A stretch of DNA of 64,000 nt from Candidatus Vecturithrix granuli (GCA_000739535.1 DF820471.1:113973-177972); one strand, 5' to 3'. Shown: positions 16,264-25,038, numbered from the stretch's first letter. The notes: generated by a model from the sequence alone, not told the origin. Numbers and translations are program-made.

Positions 16264-17298
16264 ATGAAAGCGTTAGTGAAATACCAGCGGGGGGATGGGT
16301 TTATGGAAATTCGTGAGGTTCCTGAACCCATCGCCAGCAAAGGTGAGATTAAAATAGAGGTACATGCCACAGGGATTTGCGGCTCAGATCTGCACATTTA
16401 CCATGACGATGCGGTTGTACCGATTCAGCCGCCGGTGATTACAGGCCATGAGTTTTCAGGCGTGATCGTAGAAATTGGCGAAGGGGTCACAGGTTGGAAT
16501 ATTGGGGATCACGTGGTGTCAGAAACCGCCTATCGCGTGTGCGGCGGCTGTGAGCCGTGCATGACCGGATTTTATAACTTGTGCAATCAACGCCAAACCC
16601 TTGGATTTTGGGCGAATGGCGCGTTTACAAACTATACGGTTGTCCCTGCGCACAGAGTTCACCATCTTCCTGAAGCTGTTGATTTTGTAGCCGGGGCCTT
16701 AATGGAGCCACTAGCTTGTGTGGTTCATGCGACTTTGGAACTCACGCAGATCACCGCAGGCGATATTGTGCTGGTGTCTGGTCCTGGTGCGATTGGGCTA
16801 AGCGCAGTACAGCTTGCCAAAGCTCAGGGGGCTATTGTTGTAGCGTCCGGAACTTCTCAGGATCGCCAACGCCTGGAATTAGCACAGCGGCTTGGGGCTG
16901 ATGTGATCGTAGATGTCGTGCAGCAACCGCTTCTTGAGGAAATTCAGATCCTCACGAATGGATGCGGGGTTGATGTGGTACTGGAATGCTCAGGCAGTGA
17001 AAAAGCTGCCAATGATGCAATCATGGCCGTAAAAAAACGCGGGAAATATACGCAAATCGGCTTATTTGGTCGACCAATTACAGTTGATATTGAAAAAATC
17101 TGTTTTAAGGAAATTCAATTTACCGGGTCTCTGGCTTCGAAATGGACGTCCTGGAAAAAAGCTTTGCAACTCGTGGCTCAGGAAAAAGTGCAGCTTGCCC
17201 CCTTAGTTTCCGATGTCTTTCCACTGACAGAATGGGAACAGGCATTCAAGATGTTCGAAGAAAAGCAAGGTTTAAAAATCGTACTCACTCCCGTATGA
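16264..17298 (+). CDS. Zinc-dependent medium-chain alcohol/polyol dehydrogenase 2
   Basis: This 344-residue paralogue of the dehydrogenase at 9059 shares the GICGSDLHIYHDD zinc site, GHEFSGVI, the cysteine cluster CGGCEPCMTGFYNLC and the nucleotide motif GPGAIGLSAVQ. Differences cluster in the substrate and coenzyme loops (for example ASGTSQDRQRLELAQ), which suggests a different substrate or coenzyme preference. GGGAGGAAGCG precedes the ATG, 13 bases after the transketolase stop. Having two such enzymes flanking TRAP, transaldolase and transketolase genes suggests two redox steps in the same route. Confidence 0.9.
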   Translation: MKALVKYQRGDGFMEIREVPEPIASKGEIKIEVHATGICGSDLHIYHDDAVVPIQPPVITGHEFSGVIVEIGEGVTGWNIGDHVVSETAYRVCGGCEPCMTGFYNLCNQRQTLGFWANGAFTNYTVVPAHRVHHLPEAVDFVAGALMEPLACVVHATLELTQITAGDIVLVSGPGAIGLSAVQLAKAQGAIVVASGTSQDRQRLELAQRLGADVIVDVVQQPLLEEIQILTNGCGVDVVLECSGSEKAANDAIMAVKKRGKYTQIGLFGRPITVDIEKICFKEIQFTGSLASKWTSWKKALQLVAQEKVQLAPLVSDVFPLTEWEQAFKMFEEKQGLKIVLTPV

Positions 17299-17302
17299 AT
17301 CA

Positions 17303-17376
17303 GGAGTGTCAAAGCTCTGCTTTGACGGGCAAAAGCAGAGTTTTTGCACTCAGCAAAAGCAGAGCTTTGACACTCC
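17303..17376. repeat. Intergenic inverted repeat with long arms
   Basis: The arms at 17303-17323 and 17356-17376 are perfect 21-base reverse complements (beginning GGAGTGTCAAAGCTCTGC). The loop repeats the core again as GCAAAAGCAGAG. The hairpin lies between the second zinc dehydrogenase and the UxaE-like gene and ends 19 bases before the latter's start. It has no T-run, so it looks like a dispersed repeat or RNA processing site more than a terminator. Confidence 0.75.
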
Positions 17377-17394
17377 AGGAAAGGACATCATAAC

Positions 17395-19101
17395 ATGCAA
17401 TTCGGAAAACTTGATCTGAATCCGGCAAAAAATCCGGCGGTGTTGGATACTGGTTCGTGGGACAAGAAAAACGCCTGGGACATTATCAACGCCATTGATG
17501 ATAGTTATTGGCAAGCTCTTCAGGAAGCAATCACGACGCACCAACCTTTCCCATTTCATACATGTTGTACAGTCTATCCCGGTTCATACGCTTGCTATCA
17601 GCAGGGTGATTTTGTCCTGGCAGAATTGCACGACAAACAAAAGGTGTTTCTCGAATTTGCTGACAACGACTCTCAACCGTTTTTACAAGGGAAGATTGGA
17701 GCAAAGCATCTGAAGAGTGGAAAATTCCTGAGCACCTGTACAACAGAGGCCGCCAATATCGATCTGTACTGTCGCCGTATTCATCCGCAGAAAGGCCCTC
17801 AAGCCCTGGCCGCAACTCCGCGTTTAGGGATCGGCGTGCGTATGTCAACAGCGGTCTGGCCTGGAATCTGGCGTGCAATGGCAAAATATGACTTTGCGGC
17901 CAACGCGATTCAGAATTCGCTGCGGGAATTAAATATGCTGGACGATGTACTGGCTGGCAAGCCGCCGCATACAAATTATCTTTTCAGTTTTGGGAACATT
18001 GATGAAGGTCACACCGGCAGCACCTTTGAGGGATTATGGGTCGCTGGCGTCTTATCTGCGCTCAAGAGTGAGACGTTGCCGAAATACGGGGCGGATGCGG
18101 ATCATATCATGGTCAAACGCGGTCCGGAGGGACTTGATCGGGCGAAGCGCATTATTGATTCGGCGCGCTATTACACCTTTTTTACGCTCGACGTTTCTGA
18201 TATTTTGAATTATGGCGCGCTTAACGAAACCTCAGCAGCGAAGGCGGAAGCATATTTGACGGAAATCCTGCAAGACGCCTCGCTTTTCAAATCCGTATTA
18301 GCCTACCATAGCCAGACGGATGAGGCGACGCTCGGACGTCTGGTCGCCAAATATTGGAAGGCCCTGGATGCCGCGCAGGTATTGTACGACCACATTCGAG
18401 AATTGAAAAAAGGCGTCCCCTTTGATCTTGAACTCAGCATAGATGAGAATCCGCCGGAAGTTCGCACCTGCCAATCATTAACGCAGGATGTCGAACTCAG
18501 GTTTTTGATCACCGAAATTCAGCGGCGACAACTACCGATTACCCATATTGCTCCGAATTTCGGAGTGGAAAAAGGGGTGGATTATCGCTGTCCCGGAGGA
18601 TTGGAGGAATTGGAAGCGCGGGTGCGGCGGCAGTATCGCATTGCGAGCGAATATGGGATTATGTTAGACTGCCATTCCGGCGACGATCTTGCTTCTGCCA
18701 CGCGTAAGGTATTTGGTAGAGCGACTGAAGGACATATTCATTTCAAAATTTCGCCGTCGCTGCAAGTCATTTTCGGCGAAACCCTTGAAGATCTCTATCC
18801 TGAACAGTTCCGCTTCTGGTGGGACGATACACTCGCCTACGCTCGTCGTGAAGCTGAAGGCGGAGCCGGTATGGCGATTGAGAGTCTGCGTGAATATGAA
18901 AACAGAGATCATCCGCAGTCATTAGCTCGCACCAGTTTGTTCCAACATTTTAACTTTGCAACGGTCGGCAAACGCGATGCTCAGGGACAATTCATCTTCC
19001 GTGAACAATTTTATGATTTACCCGCAGTGTTTTACGAAGAATATACCCGACGCATCGAACAACGCTTAGGCGAAGTGGCGCAAGATGTGTTTTCCTGTTA
19101 A
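17395..19101 (+). CDS. uxaE: Tagaturonate epimerase-like protein (UxaE family)
   Basis: The 568-residue product resembles UxaE, which epimerises D-tagaturonate to D-fructuronate in some anaerobes. Recognisable segments are TPRLGIGVRMSTAVWPGIWR, the FGNIDEGHTGSTFEGLW block, HIAPNFGVEKGVDYRCPGG, and the metal-site-like LDCHSGDDLASATRKV with GHIHFKISPSLQ. It is longer than the roughly 480-500 residues I recall for the family; the extra length is mainly N-terminal (MQFGKLDLNPAKNPAVLDTG onward). No signal peptide is seen. AGGAAAGGA precedes the ATG. With a FadR regulator and carboxylate-type TRAP system it supports hexuronate use, although no uxaB, uxaC or kdg genes are in the window, so the natural substrate could be another keto-sugar acid. 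Confidence 0.72.
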   Translation: MQFGKLDLNPAKNPAVLDTGSWDKKNAWDIINAIDDSYWQALQEAITTHQPFPFHTCCTVYPGSYACYQQGDFVLAELHDKQKVFLEFADNDSQPFLQGKIGAKHLKSGKFLSTCTTEAANIDLYCRRIHPQKGPQALAATPRLGIGVRMSTAVWPGIWRAMAKYDFAANAIQNSLRELNMLDDVLAGKPPHTNYLFSFGNIDEGHTGSTFEGLWVAGVLSALKSETLPKYGADADHIMVKRGPEGLDRAKRIIDSARYYTFFTLDVSDILNYGALNETSAAKAEAYLTEILQDASLFKSVLAYHSQTDEATLGRLVAKYWKALDAAQVLYDHIRELKKGVPFDLELSIDENPPEVRTCQSLTQDVELRFLITEIQRRQLPITHIAPNFGVEKGVDYRCPGGLEELEARVRRQYRIASEYGIMLDCHSGDDLASATRKVFGRATEGHIHFKISPSLQVIFGETLEDLYPEQFRFWWDDTLAYARREAEGGAGMAIESLREYENRDHPQSLARTSLFQHFNFATVGKRDAQGQFIFREQFYDLPAVFYEEYTRRIEQRLGEVAQDVFSC

Positions 19102-19110
19102 AAAGTTATA

Positions 19111-19212
19111 TATAGCAATCCTCAATCATTTGTCACAGGTCACTTCGACTCCGCTCAGTGACCGGGCGATTGTCGAGCGGAGTCGAGACATGAATCAGGT
19201 AGGACTGCTATA
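19111..19212. repeat. Nested inverted repeat after uxaE-like gene
   Basis: Outer arms TATAGCAATCCT (19111-19122) and AGGACTGCTATA (19201-19212) differ at one pair. Inner arms TCGACTCCGCTC (19145-19156) and GAGCGGAGTCGA (19175-19186) are perfect. The inner core belongs to the same TTCGACT-CGCTCA type as the element near 60420-60467. The design of short terminal repeats around an inner palindrome resembles a small non-autonomous mobile element. Confidence 0.6.
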
Positions 19213-19221
19213 GTTATTATA

Positions 19222-19254
19222 AAAAACCAGGTTTCTTCAAGAAACCTGGTTTTT
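19222..19254. terminator. Palindromic terminator, AAACCAGGTTT family
   Basis: AAAAACCAGGTTTC (19222-19235) and GAAACCTGGTTTTT (19241-19254) form a 14-bp perfect stem with a TTCAA loop, A-rich before and T-rich after. It would terminate transcripts in both directions. It is identical in its arms to the copy at 28968 and separates the uxaE-like gene from the ABC operon. Confidence 0.8.
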
Positions 19255-19364
19255 AAGGAAAAGGGGGGATGTGGAGATTCACAGGGTTGAAGCAGATTTA
19301 TACCGTATTTTCTCTGTTCATTGTGAATAACTATCAGGAAAATTCAAGTTAGGAGGAAAAGAGT

Positions 19365-20321
19365 ATGAAAAAGTTTGTTTCTATCGTTGCAGTTATCTGC
19401 ATACTTGCAAGTATGCTAGTTGCGGGAGTTGCTGTGGCCCAGGAAAAAACCTATAAAGTAGCGTTCATTACCACCACGATGGCGCATTCTGTGCCGGCTG
19501 CCTGGCATGAAGGCATTAAGAGAGTCGCCGACACAAAACCCTATATTGAATATGAAGTGGCCGATGGCGAGTGGCGGGCTGACGTGCAAATCGCCAAAAT
19601 GGAAGATTATATCAACCGCGGATTCGACGCCATTATTCTGCAAGCTCAGGATGCAGCCGCACTGGCCGCTTCCGTGCGTGAAGCGGAAGAAGCCGGTATT
19701 TTTGTGGTCACCTTGAATCTGGATGTCACCGTGCCTCATGCTGCGCTCGTGACCATGGTGACGGATCGCGGCGGTCAATTAGTGGCCCAGGAGATGGCGA
19801 AAGATCTGGGAGGAAAAGGGAATGTGGTTATTTTACAATCGCCTCCCGGAGCAAGCATTGGGATTGATCGTGAACGTGGATTCCGCGAAGAGATCAAAAA
19901 ATATCCCGACATTCAAATCATTGCTGCCCAGAATGCAGAATGGCGCAAAGATAAGGCCTTTGCGATTATGCAGAGTTTGCTCCAAAGCCATGATAAAATA
20001 GACGGCGTCTATGGAGTGAATGATTCGATGGCAGAAGGCGCTGCGCTTGCGGCCGAACAAGCCGGAAAACTGGAAGGTATGTCTGTGTGGGGTCTTGATG
20101 GCGAAAAAGACGCATTGACCATGATCGAAGAAGGCAAGCTGACCGGGACGATCTATACCAACTGTTTTATCCAGGGCGAAATGGCGCTGAAAGTGGTGGA
20201 AGATCTGTTAAAATCAGGAAAAACGCCCCAGGATATTCAGGAAACACAGGTTTTTGAAGTCGATCCGATGGTCGTTCGTAAAGATAATGTCGCTCAGATT
20301 AAACCGGAAGATCGCTGGTAA
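19365..20321 (+). CDS. Sugar ABC transporter substrate-binding protein (RbsB-like)
   Basis: This periplasmic binding protein of the ribose/galactose type I fold has 318 residues. A signal peptide (MKKFVSIVAVICILASMLVA, cleaved near AVA-QE) is followed by KTYKVAFITTTMAHSVPAAW. Family landmarks are DYINRGFDAIILQAQDAAAL, GNVVILQSPPGASIGIDRER, and the late VYGVNDSMAEGAALAAE and VWGLDGEKDAL segments. The ligand is probably a monosaccharide, polyol or sugar derivative; the sequence does not reveal which. TTAGGAGGAAAAGAGT directly precedes the ATG. A fused permease-ATPase and a second permease follow within 90 bases and complete the transporter. Confidence 0.92.
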   Translation: MKKFVSIVAVICILASMLVAGVAVAQEKTYKVAFITTTMAHSVPAAWHEGIKRVADTKPYIEYEVADGEWRADVQIAKMEDYINRGFDAIILQAQDAAALAASVREAEEAGIFVVTLNLDVTVPHAALVTMVTDRGGQLVAQEMAKDLGGKGNVVILQSPPGASIGIDRERGFREEIKKYPDIQIIAAQNAEWRKDKAFAIMQSLLQSHDKIDGVYGVNDSMAEGAALAAEQAGKLEGMSVWGLDGEKDALTMIEEGKLTGTIYTNCFIQGEMALKVVEDLLKSGKTPQDIQETQVFEVDPMVVRKDNVAQIKPEDRW

Positions 20322-20409
20322 TTAACACTCATCAGGATGAACCCGGGTGGAGATGACCTTAGCGGTGATCTCCACCTTTCCGAGTTTTTTCGGAGAAGGA
20401 TCCTTACGC

Positions 20410-22953
20410 ATGAAAACCCAGACCATACGCGATGTCCACAATTATATTATCGCTATCTTATTTATCCTGATTCTGATCATTTTCAGCATTCTTTCGCCCC
20501 AATTCAGAACCACCAGAAATATTCTTTCTATGCTCCGGCAGACCTCATTTGTGGGGATTATGGCCGTTGGCGCAACCTTTGTCATTCTCAGCGGGGGGAT
20601 TGATCTGTCGGTTGGCTCAATGTTAGCCCTGGCCGGGATGATTTGCGCCCGGCTGTTGCGGCAATTCGGGTTTGACGCCTATACCGCCGTGCTTGTTACT
20701 CTGCTATTCGGAGTATTTATGGGCTACTTCAATGGAACGCTCGTCAGTAAACTCGGCATTCCTCCTTTTATCGTCACATTCGGTACAATGGGGATTTTTC
20801 GGGGACTTGTCTTTTTGCTGGCTTTCCGAGAACCCGGCGGCTTTATCCAAAATGTCCCGCTGACCGACAAAACCTTTCTATCCATCGGAGGTGGGCGTAT
20901 CGGCCAGATCCATACCCCCATTATCTTTTTTGTGATTGTGGCAATTCTTGGCTATGTGTATCTGAAAAACAGCAAGTTCGGCACGTATGTGTATGCGGTC
21001 GGCAGCAACGAACAATCGGCAGCCATGTCCGGAATTTCCGTAAACGGGGTTAAAACGCGCGTTTTTGTTCTTTCAGGAATCTGCGCGGCCTTTGCCGGAA
21101 TTTTATGGACCTCCCGCCTCATGACAACCACCACCGAAATGGGACTTGGGAACGAGTTAGATGTGATTGCCGCAGTCGTTGTTGGCGGCACGAGTATTAT
21201 GGGAGGACGCGGGGGCATCGGCAAAACCATTATCGGCGCGTTGTTTATCGGAACCTTGACCAATGGATTATCCATGGTGGGAGTCCCGGCGTTTTATCAA
21301 CCTCTGGCCAAAGCGCTGTTAATTGTCTCGGCGGCTTATTTAGATAATTATCTTCTGGTGCGCTATACCGAACAAACCAAACGGCATCTGATCGCAGCGA
21401 CATCAAATCATGTCGAAGTCAAAGCGATCAAAGGTGAACGTCCTCCGATCGATCCTAACGATATTCTGCTTGATCTCCGGGGAATTTCCAAACGTTTTGG
21501 GGAAATTGAAGTGTTAAAGAATGTGTCTCTGAACATTGCAAAAGGCGAAATTCATGCGCTGGTTGGCGAAAACGGCGCCGGGAAATCAACGTTGATCAAG
21601 ATTATCACCGGGGTGTATCAAAAAAGTACGGGCGACATTTACTTGAATGGCAAACTGGTGGATATTCATAATCCTCATCATGCCCAATCTCTTGGGATCA
21701 GTACGGTGTTCCAGGAATTCAGTTTAATCCCGTCCCTCAATGTTGCCAGGAATATTATGCTTGGCAGAGAACCCCAATCCCTCCCCGGATTTATTCATCA
21801 CGGAAAGTTGCGCAGACATGCCGCAGAGGTGCTCGAACGTCTGAAATTCCATCTGCCGCTCAATGCCTTGTCAGAAAGTCTGAGCGTCGGTAATAATCAG
21901 GAGGTAGAAATTGCCAAAGCCCTTTCGCAAGAGGCGGCGCTGATTATTATGGATGAGCCGACGGCCTCATTAAGCGCAGAGGAAAAAATCAAGCTGTTTG
22001 AAACCATCCGTCAACTGAGCGCGCGCGGCGTCTCTATTCTGTTTATTTCCCATATTCTGGATGAAGTCTTAGAAATTGCGCATCGGGTAACAGTGCTGCG
22101 CAATGGGGAGGTTGTCAACATATCGCCTACCGAAGAATTAGACAAAAAGAAAATTGTGCAATATATGGTCGGACGTGAATTGGCTGAACAAAAGAGCGTG
22201 ACGACGAAACGAGGCGAGCCGATTCTGGAAGTCAGCAATCTTGGCCGCGAAGGGAGTTTTACTGATATTTCCTTCACATTGCATCAGGGTGAGATTCTCG
22301 GCCTCACCGGTCTGGTCGGATCCGGTCGCAGCGAGGTTGCCAGAGCGATTTTCGGACTCGATCCCATTGATAATGGTGAAATGAAGTTAAACCAGAAACC
22401 GGTGCGCATATCTTCACCGGCAATGGCCATGAAACAGGGGATTGCATTTTTATCAAAAGATCGCAAAACCGAAGGGTTGGTGCTCATTCATTCTATGATG
22501 CACAATATCTCCATGGCGAATCTGGAAAATATTGCCGCTCACACCATCATCAACAGTCAACAGGAAGTGAAGATCGCCAGAGATTACGTGCAGAAGGTTG
22601 ATATTCGCCCTCCGCAGATTGATCTGCCTGTGTCAGGTCTGAGCGGCGGCAATCAACAGAAGGTCGTGCTGAGTAAATGGTTGTGCCGGAATCCGAAATT
22701 GTTGATTGTTGATGAGCCGACGGTCGGGATTGATGTAGGCGCAAAACATGAGATTTACCAGATTTTGCATGACCTTGCCTCGCAGGGCGTGGCGATTTTA
22801 TTTATCTCCTCGGATTTTGCCGAAGTTTTGAGAATGTGCCAGCGCATCCTGACGATGCGCGAGGGACGTATTGTTTTGCAAACCGACACCACCAGAGAAC
22901 TTGTCACCCAGGAGACCCTCATGAAAGCAGCAATAGGGAGGGTAGAGGAATGA
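20410..22953 (+). CDS. Fused ABC permease and sugar ATPase (RbsC-RbsA type)
   Basis: One chain of 847 residues carries a complete ribose-type permease (about 1-335; many helices, GATFVILSGGIDLSVGS, ELDVIAAVVVGGTSIMGGRG) joined to a two-domain sugar ATPase (about 355-845). ATPase motifs are GENGAGKST and DEPTASL in the first cassette, and the typically degenerate GLVGSGRSE, LSGGNQQKV and VDEPTVGIDVG in the second. The first signature reads LSVGNNQEV. ATG 20410 has AAGGA 9 bases upstream; an ATG at 20347 gives an unlikely extra N-terminus. ATPase and permeases are normally separate genes, so the order (receptor, permease-ATPase, permease) is unusual. A frameshift artefact is unlikely because the linker (about 335-355) is open and coding-like. 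Confidence 0.9.
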   Translation: MKTQTIRDVHNYIIAILFILILIIFSILSPQFRTTRNILSMLRQTSFVGIMAVGATFVILSGGIDLSVGSMLALAGMICARLLRQFGFDAYTAVLVTLLFGVFMGYFNGTLVSKLGIPPFIVTFGTMGIFRGLVFLLAFREPGGFIQNVPLTDKTFLSIGGGRIGQIHTPIIFFVIVAILGYVYLKNSKFGTYVYAVGSNEQSAAMSGISVNGVKTRVFVLSGICAAFAGILWTSRLMTTTTEMGLGNELDVIAAVVVGGTSIMGGRGGIGKTIIGALFIGTLTNGLSMVGVPAFYQPLAKALLIVSAAYLDNYLLVRYTEQTKRHLIAATSNHVEVKAIKGERPPIDPNDILLDLRGISKRFGEIEVLKNVSLNIAKGEIHALVGENGAGKSTLIKIITGVYQKSTGDIYLNGKLVDIHNPHHAQSLGISTVFQEFSLIPSLNVARNIMLGREPQSLPGFIHHGKLRRHAAEVLERLKFHLPLNALSESLSVGNNQEVEIAKALSQEAALIIMDEPTASLSAEEKIKLFETIRQLSARGVSILFISHILDEVLEIAHRVTVLRNGEVVNISPTEELDKKKIVQYMVGRELAEQKSVTTKRGEPILEVSNLGREGSFTDISFTLHQGEILGLTGLVGSGRSEVARAIFGLDPIDNGEMKLNQKPVRISSPAMAMKQGIAFLSKDRKTEGLVLIHSMMHNISMANLENIAAHTIINSQQEVKIARDYVQKVDIRPPQIDLPVSGLSGGNQQKVVLSKWLCRNPKLLIVDEPTVGIDVGAKHEIYQILHDLASQGVAILFISSDFAEVLRMCQRILTMREGRIVLQTDTTRELVTQETLMKAAIGRVEE

Positions 22954-23915
22954 AAACTCGACATATCGGAATCTATATCATCCGATTTTTCAAAAAATAT
23001 CGGTTATTAGCGGCGATTATCGTGTTATCTGCCCTCTTGACCATGATCTCGCCGGCTTTTTTCTCCATCACCAACATCATCAACATTTTATGGAATGTCG
23101 CAGTTGTCGGGATTATGGCGGTTGGCATGACCTTTGTCATTTTAACCGGCGGCATTGATCTTTCGGTAGGGTCTGTGGTCTGTGCAACCGGAGTGGCGAC
23201 CGCATTGTTCTTTGATCCTCTCAGACTGCCCCTGGTTGTCACGCTGCTGCTTGTGGCAGTCATCGGAACGTTGTTGGGATTAGGAAACGGATTACTGGTT
23301 TCCCGCGCCAGAATCGCGCCGTTTATTGTGACGTTGGCGACAATGGTATTTTATCGCGGAATGACCTTATTTGCGACCAATGGGGTGACGCTGGGCGTGC
23401 TCAAACCTGCATCGTTTCTGGAAATTGGTCTCGGAAAAATCTTAGGAATTCCGGTGCCGATTATTATCTTTGCCGTTATTGCCGTTATCGGATGGTTTCT
23501 CAGCCAGAAAACCACTTTTGGACGTTCGATTTATATTCTGGGCGGGAATAGAACGGCCGCGCTCATGTCAGGCATCCCGGTCAAGCGCGTCGAAATGATT
23601 GCCTATATTATATCAGGTTTTTGCGCCGGGATTTCCGGAATTGTGCTCACCTCGCTGGTGCAGCAAGCCGGGTCCTACCAGGGAGTCGGTTTTGAGCTTG
23701 ATGTAATTGCGGCCGTTGTCGTAGGGGGCACAAGTATGTTTGGCGGAGCAGGCCGGGTCTTTGATTCGGTGCTTGGCGCAATTTTCATCGGAATTATTGC
23801 CAATGGGTTAAGTCTATTGAATGTTCCCAGCCCCTACCATCCGATTGTCAAAGGGCTTGTTGTGTTGGTCGCCGTGGGGTTTGAAATCAATCTGCGCGAG
23901 TATACAAAAGAATAA
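22950..23915 (+). CDS. Sugar ABC transporter permease (RbsC-like)
   Basis: This inner-membrane permease has 321 residues, starts MKTRHIGIYIIRFFKKY and has about 8-10 hydrophobic segments. It has the RbsC landmarks GMTFVILTGGIDLSVGS, GNGLLVSRARIAPFIVTLAT and ELDVIAAVVVGGTSMFGGAG. Its start overlaps the end of the fused gene by 4 bases (ATGA), so the two are co-translated. It is related to, but clearly different from, the permease half of that fusion, so the transporter is probably a heterodimer in the membrane. Confidence 0.92.
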   Translation: MKTRHIGIYIIRFFKKYRLLAAIIVLSALLTMISPAFFSITNIINILWNVAVVGIMAVGMTFVILTGGIDLSVGSVVCATGVATALFFDPLRLPLVVTLLLVAVIGTLLGLGNGLLVSRARIAPFIVTLATMVFYRGMTLFATNGVTLGVLKPASFLEIGLGKILGIPVPIIIFAVIAVIGWFLSQKTTFGRSIYILGGNRTAALMSGIPVKRVEMIAYIISGFCAGISGIVLTSLVQQAGSYQGVGFELDVIAAVVVGGTSMFGGAGRVFDSVLGAIFIGIIANGLSLLNVPSPYHPIVKGLVVLVAVGFEINLREYTKE

Positions 23916-23922
23916 AAATCAG

Positions 23923-24188
23923 CCCGCGAAACACGCCAAACACGCGAAAAATTTTTGAAGATATTATGATCCAATTTTGGTTTTTCTAGATGATTGCTCA
24001 AGAACAGGAGTGCGACGCGGTCGTCGCTTATCGGCGATCCCTTTGCTCTTGAAAGCGCGACGACCGCGTCGCACTCCTGAAGGCAAAGATCATGCCATGC
24101 CTCAACCAAACTTGGAGTATAATACAAGAGAAAAGAACGGAAAAATCTATCGATCTGTTTTTTTCGCGTGTTTGGCGTGTTTCGCGGG
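23923..24188. repeat. Long nested inverted-repeat element (MITE-like)
   Basis: Outer arms at 23923-23951 and 24160-24188 are perfect 29-base reverse complements (beginning CCCGCGAAACACGCC). Inside, arms at 24005-24027 and 24057-24079 are perfect 23-base complements (beginning CAGGAGTGCGACGCGGTC) around a 29-base loop. No protein is encoded. The element lies between the sugar permease and the SDR and ends 28 bases before the SDR start, so it could form a large hairpin in the messenger. Confidence 0.85.
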
Positions 24189-24216
24189 TTATATTTCCAG
24201 GGGAGGAAAGGATAGA

Positions 24217-25038
24217 ATGGAACAACGATTACGCAATAAAGTTGCGATTGTCACAGGGGCGGGGCAGGGAATCGGCAAAGGGGTTGCTCTGCGATTAGCG
24301 AGGGAAGGCGCGGATGTGGTGGTCGCTGACGTTCAATTGGCCAATGCGGAACAGACCGCCTGGGAAATCCGAGATCTGCATCGACAGGCGTTCGCCTGCT
24401 ATATCAATCTGGCGAATATTGCTGAAATTCAGCCGATGGTGGATAAAGTCGTTGAAACCTTTGGTCATATTGATATTCTGGTGAATAACGCCGGAGTAGT
24501 CCAATCGAAACCCTTCCTGGATGTGACCGAAGCTGATTGGGATCGGGTGATTGATATTAATCAGAAAAGCGTGGTCTTCTGCATTCAGTCTGTTGCAAAG
24601 CAGATGATCAAGCAGATTCCCGAAGTGGTTAAAGCCGCAGGCAGGGCTGAGCAAAGCTATGGGAAGATCGTCAATTTTTCTTCCATCTCCGGACGCCGTG
24701 GCCGTGCCTTGCAGGTGCATTACGCCGCCAGTAAAGCCGCCATCATCAGCATTACCCAATCGGCCGCCTTAGCTCTGACCCAATATGGCATTAATGTCAA
24801 TGCGGTCTCACCGAGCGTGGTACCGACGCCGATGTGGGAACAAAATGATCTGGAAAAGAGTCGTATTCTGGGTATTCCGCGTGGCCAGGCCATGCAGGAT
24901 TTCATTGAGAAAATCCCGCTCAAACGCGCTGGCACGGTGGAAGATATTGCCGCAGCCGTCGCGTTTCTCTGTTCAGCGGATTCGGACTATATCACCGGCC
25001 AGACGCTCAACGTTGACGGCGGTTTTGAAATGAATTAA
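24217..25038 (+). CDS. Short-chain dehydrogenase/reductase, sorbitol dehydrogenase-like
   Basis: This is a 273-residue Rossmann-fold oxidoreductase of the classical SDR type. Motifs are VTGAGQGIG (cofactor), DILVNNAGVVQSKPF, the catalytic Ser in NFSSISGRRG, HYAASKAAIISI with Tyr and Lys, and the end GQTLNVDGGFEMN. Sugar-alcohol or sugar-acid oxidoreduction fits both the family and the transporter context. A stretch of about 15 residues before the Ser (PEVVKAAGRAEQSYGK) is longer than usual. ATG 24217 is chosen because GGGGAGGAAAGG is just upstream and the cofactor motif falls at residue 12-18; any earlier start would run through the inverted repeat. It ends the catabolic locus. Confidence 0.9.
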   Translation: MEQRLRNKVAIVTGAGQGIGKGVALRLAREGADVVVADVQLANAEQTAWEIRDLHRQAFACYINLANIAEIQPMVDKVVETFGHIDILVNNAGVVQSKPFLDVTEADWDRVIDINQKSVVFCIQSVAKQMIKQIPEVVKAAGRAEQSYGKIVNFSSISGRRGRALQVHYAASKAAIISITQSAALALTQYGINVNAVSPSVVPTPMWEQNDLEKSRILGIPRGQAMQDFIEKIPLKRAGTVEDIAAAVAFLCSADSDYITGQTLNVDGGFEMN

